Notes under the pieces: generated by a model
The model's database searches: none
What the model was told of the DNA's origin: nothing
The model's input: the letters and a program-made list of their open reading frames with translations, nothing else
Assembly (NCBI GenBank): GCA_934636865.1
Contig: CAKUBI010000021.1
Location: 1-37,549, forward strand
Origin: an uncultured Oscillospiraceae bacterium
GTDB taxonomy: Bacteria; Bacillota; Clostridia; Oscillospirales; Oscillospiraceae
Direction: 5' to 3'
DNA: 37,549 nt
Shown here: positions 31,942 through 37,549 of the stretch, piece by piece
Layout of the letters: each line of letters begins with the position of its first letter
How positions within the stretch are numbered: position 1 is the stretch's first letter
Made by a program: the position numbers and the translations under genes

Positions 31942-32014
31942 TTGTCCAGCATCGATTTTATCGCTGCGTTCACAAAATCATTTCCGGACAAATCATACTG
32001 TGGAGGAGTTTACC

Positions 32015-33256
32015 ATGAGTAAGATGGAGTATCTGAAGAACCTGCCAGTCGCCGTGCTGGGCGGCGGCGCTGTCGGCAAGACCTGCGCGGCGGACATCAA
32101 GCTCGCCGGGCGCGAGGTCCGTCTCTACGACGTGATGCCCTTTGCGGAGAAGTCGCTCAAGGACCTCGACAAGACCGGCATCCTCTTCGACGGCATCCAG
32201 CGCAACCGCGACTGCTTCGAGCGCAGCGGCCGCGCCTTTATCGACGTTGTAACGAGCGACATCGAAAAGGCCGTCAAGGGCGCGGGCCACATCGTCGTTT
32301 CCTGCGGCTCCTGGGGCCACGAGGCCATGTTCCGCGCCATGATCCCCTACCTTGAGGACGGCCAGGTCGTCAACGTGTTCGCCGACAACTTCGGCTGCCT
32401 GCTGCTGCGCCGCCTGATGCGCGAGATGGGCTGCACGAAGCAGGTCATCGTCGGCGGCTGGTCCTCCGCACCCTACGGCACGCGCCTTGAGAGCATCGGC
32501 AAGTGCGTGTTCCCGCACGTGAGCGCCAAGTACCGCGCCATCACGCTGCGCGGCGCGGCCCTGCCCATGACCGACACGGACGATTTCCTCGAGGCCTCGA
32601 AGTATCTGCCCTGCATGGACGCCGTCACCAACGGCGACGGCCCCTCCAGGGCCAACACCGTCCTCGACGTGGACTTTGCCAACGTCAACCCTGTCATCCA
32701 TGTGCCCGCCACGATCCTCGGCGTTTCCACGATGGAAAACTGGGGCGTGATCTTCGGCGGCCACGACAAGACCACCTACTCCATGTATTCCCACGGCCTG
32801 TGCCCGTCCATCTGCGAGGTGCAGTATCAGTTCTATAACGAAGAGATTGCGCTGGCCGAGGCCATCGGCGTCGGCACGCCCAAGTACAAGAAGGAAATGT
32901 TCTTCTCCCGCCGCAGCGTGCTGACGCAGGAGTACATGGGTCTTGACGAAAACGGCAACGACAACGTCGTATTCCCGCTCGACCAGCCCTCCAACGAGGG
33001 CAACACCGGCCCGAACAACATCCACCACCGCTATATGACCGAGGATGTGCCCATCGGCTGCAAGGTCTATCACGATCTGGGCGTGGCCTACGGCGTCAAG
33101 ACCCCCATCATCGACTCGATGATCACGCTGGCCGGCGCGATGCACCAGAAGAACTTCTTCGAGGAGAGCCGCTACAACCTCGCCTACCTCGGCATCGACG
33201 GCATGAGCAGGGATGAGCTCCTTGCCTACCTCAACGACGGCGTGTACGAGCGCTGA
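32015..33256 (+). CDS. Octopine/nopaline-dehydrogenase-family enzyme, second copy type
   Basis: A 413-residue NAD(P)-dependent enzyme. The Rossmann loop is GGGAVG at residues 16-21. The opine-dehydrogenase domain shows NVNPVIHVPATILG with His229, the catalytic His position, and the C-terminal helical part continues to residue ~400. It is about 55 residues longer than the homologue at 4552-5625 and differs strongly from it, so the two are not recent duplicates. The expected reaction is reductive joining or oxidative splitting of an N-(carboxyalkyl)amino acid. GGAGGAG lies 6 nt before the ATG at 32015; an in-frame GTG at 32000 lies within that region. It is followed by a strong hairpin and the PrpD-family gene. 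Confidence 0.82.
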   Translation: MSKMEYLKNLPVAVLGGGAVGKTCAADIKLAGREVRLYDVMPFAEKSLKDLDKTGILFDGIQRNRDCFERSGRAFIDVVTSDIEKAVKGAGHIVVSCGSWGHEAMFRAMIPYLEDGQVVNVFADNFGCLLLRRLMREMGCTKQVIVGGWSSAPYGTRLESIGKCVFPHVSAKYRAITLRGAALPMTDTDDFLEASKYLPCMDAVTNGDGPSRANTVLDVDFANVNPVIHVPATILGVSTMENWGVIFGGHDKTTYSMYSHGLCPSICEVQYQFYNEEIALAEAIGVGTPKYKKEMFFSRRSVLTQEYMGLDENGNDNVVFPLDQPSNEGNTGPNNIHHRYMTEDVPIGCKVYHDLGVAYGVKTPIIDSMITLAGAMHQKNFFEESRYNLAYLGIDGMSRDELLAYLNDGVYER

Positions 33257-33304
33257 TCCCATAACTGTCAATCTGCGATCATGAAGCAGTCTCCTTAAAG
33301 CAGA

Positions 33305-33338
33305 AAGATGCAGAGACTCGCCGGAGTCTCTGCATCTT
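33305..33338 (+). terminator. Hairpin between opine-dehydrogenase and PrpD-family genes
   Basis: A perfect 15-bp stem AAGATGCAGAGACTC / GAGTCTCTGCATCTT with a GCCG loop is followed by CTGTCTCC rather than a T tract. It may terminate only in part; no separate promoter is obvious before the next gene 46 bp away. Confidence 0.6.
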
Positions 33339-33383
33339 CTGTCTCCTCCCCGGGCCTGCTTTCGACCAATGGAGAGAATGAAT

Positions 33384-34724
33384 ATGGAATTTAAAACGGA
33401 TTATCGCGCGGAGCGCTACGCGCTGGACGCGAAATGGGACGATTTCCCCGCCGCGGTGCAGGAGCACGCGCTCATGTGCGGCGTCGATCTGATGACGGCG
33501 CTGATCCTCGGCAGCTACGGCGAACAGTTCAAGGCGGGACAGAAGCTGGCGCAGCGCATGGGGCTGCTGGGCGATATCCCCGCCGTCGGCTCGGACAAAA
33601 AATATAACCTCCTCGGCGCGGCGATCGCCATGGGCCACAGCAGCAACTCCTTTGATATTGACGACGGCCACCGCGCTATCTGCGGCCATCCCGGCACGTC
33701 GTTCGTCGCGGGCGTGCTGGCCGCGGCGCTGGAAAAGAACGCCGCCTGGCGCGAATACCTGACCACGCTCACGGTGTGCTACGAGCTCTCGATCCGCTGG
33801 GCGCTCGCCATGCAGGACCACTATAAGTTCCTGCACAGCACCGGCGCCTACGGCGCCTTCGGCACGGCGGCGGGCATTGGCCGGCTGTACGGCTTTGATG
33901 AAAAGCAGCTCAACAACGCGCTTTCCATCGCGGATTTCCACGCGCCGATGACGCCCGTGATGCGCGCGGTGGAGTATCCCTCCATGAACAAGGACGGCGT
34001 GCCCTTCGGCGCGCTCGTGGGCACGATGGCCGCGCTGGAAACGCTCTGCGGCGAGACCGGGCGGACGCACCTGCTCGAGCTGCCCGAGTACGCGAAGTAT
34101 CTCGACGATCTCGGCAGCAGCTACCGCATCATGGAGCTCTACTTCAAGCCCTATACCTGCTGCCGCTGGGCGCACCAGCCCATCCTCGCCTGCCAGACGC
34201 TGATGAAGCGCCACGGCTTTGACTATACCAAGGTCGCGCACGTGAAGATCAACACCTTCCTCTCCGCCGCGCGGCTGAGCAAGATCCGCCCCCACGGCAC
34301 GGATGAGGCGCAGTACAACATCGCCTGGCCGGTCGCGAGCGCGCTGGTGTTCGGCGACGTGGGCTTCCAGCAGGTGCGCGAGGAGGCGCTGGGCAATCAG
34401 ACCGTGCTTGACATGATGGACCGGCTGGAGTTTGCCGTCGATCCGGAGATGGACAAGGAATTCCCCGCCAAGCGTCTTGCCTGGGTGGAGATCACGCTCA
34501 AGGACGGAACGGCGTACCGCTCCGACGTGTACGAGGCCCCCGGCGAGCCGGAGGACAAAGAGCTGGATCTTAACTGGATCGAGAAAAAGTTCAAGCGCAT
34601 CACCGCGCCCATGCTCGCGCCCGCCGATCAGGAGATGCTGCTCGCCACGATGACGACGGGGATGAACGTCCCCGTGCGCGAGGTCGTCGCGAAGATCAAC
34701 CGCAGCCTCAGAAAGAGCATCTGA
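33384..34724 (+). CDS. MmgE/PrpD-family protein
   Basis: A 446-residue member of the family that includes 2-methylcitrate dehydratase (PrpD), cis-aconitate decarboxylase and iminodisuccinate epimerase. Typical features are GHSSNSFDIDDGH near residue 90 (the H-x-x-D-F-D-D-x-H-type motif, altered), HSTGAYGAFGTAAG near 150 and FKPYTCCRWAHQPI near 255. PrpD-family enzymes act on carboxylates by proton abstraction. The iminodisuccinate epimerase precedent, where a PrpD-family protein handles an imino-linked diacid, is interesting beside an opine-dehydrogenase homologue, but specificity cannot be read here. I start at the ATG at 33384, with GGAGAG 8 nt upstream. No prpB or prpC is present, so propionate catabolism is unlikely. 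Confidence 0.85.
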   Translation: MEFKTDYRAERYALDAKWDDFPAAVQEHALMCGVDLMTALILGSYGEQFKAGQKLAQRMGLLGDIPAVGSDKKYNLLGAAIAMGHSSNSFDIDDGHRAICGHPGTSFVAGVLAAALEKNAAWREYLTTLTVCYELSIRWALAMQDHYKFLHSTGAYGAFGTAAGIGRLYGFDEKQLNNALSIADFHAPMTPVMRAVEYPSMNKDGVPFGALVGTMAALETLCGETGRTHLLELPEYAKYLDDLGSSYRIMELYFKPYTCCRWAHQPILACQTLMKRHGFDYTKVAHVKINTFLSAARLSKIRPHGTDEAQYNIAWPVASALVFGDVGFQQVREEALGNQTVLDMMDRLEFAVDPEMDKEFPAKRLAWVEITLKDGTAYRSDVYEAPGEPEDKELDLNWIEKKFKRITAPMLAPADQEMLLATMTTGMNVPVREVVAKINRSLRKSI

Positions 34725-34780
34725 CCCGCTGCTCTATAATAAAAAAGGCCGCGCGGACATGACGCTTCTTTTTATAACGG

Positions 34781-34845
34781 GGTAAATATTTTACCGAATT
34801 CTGTGAATATTTGCTCTTGAATCTGCGGCAGCTTTGCCGTATACT
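34781..34845 (+). promoter_or_regulatory. Palindrome and promoter upstream of the aminotransferase gene
   Basis: GGTAAATATTTTACC (34781-34795) has perfect 6-bp arms around TAT, a probable operator. TTGAAT (34817-34822) and TATACT (34840-34845), 17 bp apart, form a promoter 65 bp before the aminotransferase start. The leader between them and the gene contains no other signal I recognise. Confidence 0.65.
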
Positions 34846-34909
34846 GCATTTATTATTCATCGGGCCTGCCGCGCTCATCGGCGCGGGGGCGCGGCGGAAG
34901 GAGAACGAT

Positions 34910-36064
34910 ATGATGCAGCGAAATTACATTGCCAAGCGCTTCCGGAACGCGGGCACGGGCCTGACGCTCGACACCGCGGCGCTGGCCAAGTACAAGGACA
35001 TCGTGGACCTGAGCATCGGCGACACGGACTTTACGACCGACGAGTCCATCATCAGCGCCGCCTTCCGCGACGCAAAGGCGGGCTACACCCACTACGGCGA
35101 CCCCAAGGGCGACCCGGAGCTGATCGCCGCGGTCTGCAAGGCGTGGGAGGAGGACTTCGACCAGAAGCTTGCGCGCGACCACGTGCTCGTGAGCGCGTCG
35201 AGCTGCCTTGGCATGTCGCTTGCGATGATGGCGATTCTGGACCCCGGCGACGAGGTCATCGTTTTTTCACCGTATTTCGCGCTCTACCGCACGCAGATCG
35301 AAATGGCAGGCGGCGTGTGCGTGGAGGTCCCGACCTACGCCGAAGAGGGCTACGCCATCGATGAAGCACGCCTGCGCGCCGCCGTCACGCCGCGCACCAA
35401 GGCCATCATCTTCAATAACCCCGCCAACCCCACCGGCATGGGCTACGACCTTGCTGAGATGGAGATCCTTGCCCGCGTGGCGAAGGAGCACGACCTTCTG
35501 ATCGCGGCGGACGAGATCTACACGACCTACATTTACGAGGGCGACTTCCGCCCCATCCGCACCCTGCCCGGCATGACCGAGCGAACCATCACGCTCAACA
35601 GCTTTTCGAAGAATTTCCTCATGACCGGCTGGCGCGTGGGCGTTATCATCGCCGAGCCGGAGCTGCTCGACGTGATGAACCGCATCAACGGCTCGCTCGT
35701 CTACTCCGCGCCGTCCATCTCCCAGCGCGCGGGCATTCAGGCGCTCGCCATGCGCAGGGAGATCCGCGAAAAGTACGTTTCGGCCTACCGCGACCGCATC
35801 TTCTACTCCGCTGACCGCATCGAAAAGATCCCGTACCTGAGCCTTGTGCGCCCGAAGGGCACGTTCTATCTCTTCCCCGGCGTTGAGAAAACGGGGCTTG
35901 ACGACAAGCAGTTCTGCAAGGAGCTTTTGGAGCGCGCGCACGTGCTCGTCAGCGCGGGAAGCCCCTTCGGCAGCACCGGCGCGAACCATTTCCGCATCGC
36001 CTGCACCGTGGGCATCGAGCAGCTCAAAGAGGCCTTCGACCGCATGGAAAAGCTTGAATTCTAA
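34910..36064 (+). CDS. Class I/II PLP-dependent aminotransferase
   Basis: A 384-residue fold-type I aminotransferase. Active-site residues are visible: the substrate loop NNPANPTG near 169-176, Asp201 in AADEIY, and the PLP-binding Lys234 in NSFSKNFLMTGWRVG. The C-terminal Arg that binds the substrate carboxylate is in NHFRIACTVG. It swaps amino groups between an amino acid and a 2-oxo acid; the sequence resembles AspC/aromatic/alanine-type enzymes and does not fix the substrate. I start at the ATG at 34910, where AAGGAG sits 7 nt upstream. Its own promoter and palindrome suggest regulation apart from the PrpD-family gene, yet co-location suggests it handles the 2-oxo acid or amino acid released by the opine-type enzyme. 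Confidence 0.9.
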   Translation: MMQRNYIAKRFRNAGTGLTLDTAALAKYKDIVDLSIGDTDFTTDESIISAAFRDAKAGYTHYGDPKGDPELIAAVCKAWEEDFDQKLARDHVLVSASSCLGMSLAMMAILDPGDEVIVFSPYFALYRTQIEMAGGVCVEVPTYAEEGYAIDEARLRAAVTPRTKAIIFNNPANPTGMGYDLAEMEILARVAKEHDLLIAADEIYTTYIYEGDFRPIRTLPGMTERTITLNSFSKNFLMTGWRVGVIIAEPELLDVMNRINGSLVYSAPSISQRAGIQALAMRREIREKYVSAYRDRIFYSADRIEKIPYLSLVRPKGTFYLFPGVEKTGLDDKQFCKELLERAHVLVSAGSPFGSTGANHFRIACTVGIEQLKEAFDRMEKLEF

Positions 36065-36079
36065 AGAAAAACAGATCAA

Positions 36080-36115
36080 AAGAGGGACGCTGGATTTCGG
36101 CGTCCCTCTTCCTTT
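36080..36115 (+). terminator. Terminator between aminotransferase and MATE genes
   Basis: AAGAGGGACGC / GCGTCCCTCTT with a 9-nt loop and CCTTT tail. The two genes converge here, so it probably serves both; the MATE stop overlaps the tail. Confidence 0.8.
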
Positions 36116-37442
36116 ATAAATTGGCGCGTACCGCGCGGCGATAGCGGCGCAGCGCGAAAACCGAGAGGATCAGGCACAGCCCCTCGGACAGAATGGGCGT
36201 GTACCACAGCGCGTCCCCGCCGAAGAGCGCGGCAAGGAGCAGCAGCACCGCGCTTTGCAGCACAAGGCCGCGGCCGACGGAGATGCAGATGGCGGGCACG
36301 GGCCGCTCGAGCGCCGTCATAAAGCCGCCGGCGACCACGTTAAAGCCCAGCAGCAGATAGGAAACGCTGTAGTGCCGGAACGCGCCGACGGAGTAGGCGA
36401 CAAGCGCCGCGTCCGCGTGGGACAGGTAGGCGCGCACGAGCTGCGGCGCGAAGAGGTAAAGCCCGAGAAACAGCGCCGGCGCGAGGATGCACACGGTCGT
36501 GAGCGCATAGCGCAGCAGCGTATCGCACGCGCGGTACTCGCCCTTGCCGTAGTGGAAGCTCACGAGCGGCTGCGCGCCCTGCGACACGCCGACCATGAGG
36601 TTGATGATGATGGTCGTCACGTAGGCGATGACCGTGTAGGTCACGACGCCGTCCGTGCCGATGCAGCGCAGCACCGTGCGGTTGAATAGAAAGATCATCA
36701 GCCCTGTGCACAGCTCCGTCACGCCGTCGGACAGGCCGATGGGCAGCACGCGGGCGTAGAGCCGCGGGTCAAAGCGGAAGCGCCGCAGCCGGAAGCTGCA
36801 CTTTTTGCTGAAAAAGTGCGCAAAGTAGGAAAGGCACGTCACCAGCTGGGAAATGCCCGTGGCCACCGCCGCGCCGAACACGCCCATATCGAGGTGGAAA
36901 ATGGCGATATAGTCGAGCACGCAGTTTGTCAGGCACCCGCCGATGACCGTGAAGAGCGCGTAGCGCGGGTAGCCGTCGGTCTTGACGAGGACCTCGAGGT
37001 TATATGAGATGAGATAGCACACGCTGAACGGCGCGATGCCGAGAAGATAGTGCTTGACGTAGTCGAGCGTCACCTCGTCCGCGCCGAGGAGCCTTGCGAA
37101 CGGGTCAAGGAAGAGCAGCACCAGCGCCGTCGCGAGCGCGCCGAGCACGAGCAGCGTGACAAAATTCTGGGAAAAGAGCATGTCGGCCTCGTGCCGCTTC
37201 TCCTGCGCGAGAAAGATGGCGATGAGCGTGGACGAGCCGACGGCGAAGAGCACCGCGATGGAAAAAAGCGCGTTGGTGAAGGGGATGGCGAGGTTGACGG
37301 CGCTCATGGCGTATTCGTTCACGCCGAGCGAGACCATCAGGCCGTCCACCATGGAATAGAGCGAGAACACCATCTGCGAGGCCATCGTGGCCGAGGCGAA
37401 CCGGATGAAGTCGTGTTTCAGACTTTTCCCCGAGACTAACAA
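36114..37442 (-). CDS. MATE-family efflux transporter
   Basis: A 442-residue, 12-segment multidrug and toxin extrusion protein in two six-helix halves. MATE landmarks include the start KHDFIRFASATMASQMVFSLYSMVDGLMVSLGVNEYAMSAVNLA (TM1-2), VGSSTLIAIFLAQEKRHEAD, NCVLDYIAIFHLDMGVFGAAVATGISQ, and in the second half NLMVGVSQGAQPLVSFHYGKGEYR. It exports cationic compounds against Na+ or H+. The start is probably a TTG at 37442, with AAGGAT about 12 nt upstream; no ATG gives the family N-terminus. It is convergent with the aminotransferase and downstream of a tRNA on the same strand. Confidence 0.87.
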   Translation of the reverse strand: MLVSGKSLKHDFIRFASATMASQMVFSLYSMVDGLMVSLGVNEYAMSAVNLAIPFTNALFSIAVLFAVGSSTLIAIFLAQEKRHEADMLFSQNFVTLLVLGALATALVLLFLDPFARLLGADEVTLDYVKHYLLGIAPFSVCYLISYNLEVLVKTDGYPRYALFTVIGGCLTNCVLDYIAIFHLDMGVFGAAVATGISQLVTCLSYFAHFFSKKCSFRLRRFRFDPRLYARVLPIGLSDGVTELCTGLMIFLFNRTVLRCIGTDGVVTYTVIAYVTTIIINLMVGVSQGAQPLVSFHYGKGEYRACDTLLRYALTTVCILAPALFLGLYLFAPQLVRAYLSHADAALVAYSVGAFRHYSVSYLLLGFNVVAGGFMTALERPVPAICISVGRGLVLQSAVLLLLAALFGGDALWYTPILSEGLCLILSVFALRRYRRAVRANL

Positions 37443-37471
37443 AATAACACATCCTTATCTCAAAATATTGG

Positions 37472-37503
37472 AAAACGCTGCGGTCAAAAAGATCACAGCG
37501 TTT
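37472..37503 (-). terminator. Terminator of the tRNA-Arg transcript
   Basis: On the minus strand AAACGCTG and CAGCGTTTT pair around an inner TGATC-TTTTT-GACCG stem-loop, directly after the tRNA CCA end. Confidence 0.7.
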
Positions 37504-37504
37504 C

Positions 37505-37549
37505 TGGCACCCCCGACCAGACTCTAACTGGTGGCCTACCGCTTAGGAG
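37505..37549 (-). tRNA. tRNA-Arg(CCT), 3' half, cut by the window edge
   Basis: Read on the minus strand: anticodon loop CTCCTAA (anticodon CCT), stem strand GCGGT, variable loop AGGCC, T arm ACCAG-TTAGAGT-CTGGT, acceptor strand CGGGGGT, discriminator G and CCA. The 5' half lies beyond the window. The T loop has A where C56 is normal, so it may be a degenerate tRNA or an att-type fragment rather than a working gene. The visible part starts exactly at the first base of the anticodon loop. Confidence 0.62.

Noticed and set aside
1..37549. CRISPR array, rRNA genes or insertion sequences with terminal repeats
   Set aside because: I saw no regularly spaced repeats, rRNA signature stretches or transposase genes on either strand.

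Overview
The window looks like a low-to-mid-GC mobile segment joined to GC-rich chromosomal DNA of an anaerobic Firmicute, most likely a gut-type clostridium of the Oscillospirales kind. This is an inference from gene content (trimeric [FeFe] hydrogenase, TRAP transporter, LarA-like racemase, SLH/Glug surface protein, MobP3-type relaxase), strong AGGAGG ribosome-binding sites and codon use. By eye the first ~12.3 kb is clearly less GC-rich than 13.7-37.5 kb.

Region 1 (about 107-12272) is an integrative element, or the remains of one, in a tRNA-Thr(GGT) target. Two direct copies of a 140-bp segment end in the same 45-bp tRNA 3' half, running from the anticodon loop through CCA. A tyrosine integrase lies just inside the left copy, followed by a small anion/arsenite-type permease and a relaxase of the MobP3/Sel1-repeat type that has lost its N-terminus. 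The rest is metabolic cargo: an operon on the minus strand (aromatic-amino-acid-lyase-like enzyme, ornithine-cyclodeaminase-like enzyme, sodium:solute symporter, opine-dehydrogenase-like enzyme), a divergent RpiR-type regulator, and a DMT exporter. The lyase keeps nearly all HutH/PAL active-site motifs but lacks the Ala-Ser-Gly triad that forms the MIO cofactor. Neither tRNA half has its 5' partner, so the complete tRNA-Thr gene and a second, related element probably lie to the left of the window.

Region 2 (12.3-18.0 kb) has an alpha/beta hydrolase and then a well-formed hydABC operon for a cytoplasmic, probably electron-bifurcating [FeFe] hydrogenase. After it comes an orphan promoter with a short hairpin-terminated leader and three related palindromes.

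Region 3 (18.3-20.5 kb) is a broken surface-protein gene (signal peptide, Glug repeats, one SLH domain) with an in-frame TGA and a frameshift.

Region 4 (20.5-36.1 kb) is a large catabolic island for an organic, probably 2-hydroxy or amino, acid. On the minus strand and in transcription order it has LysR and MerR regulators, aldehyde dehydrogenase, TRAP transporter (binding protein, small and large permease), a 2-hydroxyacid dehydrogenase, a DHDPS-family aldolase/dehydratase, a LarA-family racemase and an OFA/MCT-like MFS carrier. On the plus strand, divergent from LysR, are a second opine-dehydrogenase-like enzyme, a MmgE/PrpD-family protein and a PLP aminotransferase. The promoter in front of the aldehyde dehydrogenase has the 20-bp spacer typical of MerR-activated promoters. 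The substrate cannot be read from sequence.

Region 5 (36.1-37.5 kb) has a MATE exporter and, at the very edge, the 3' half of a tRNA-Arg(CCT) gene with its terminator.
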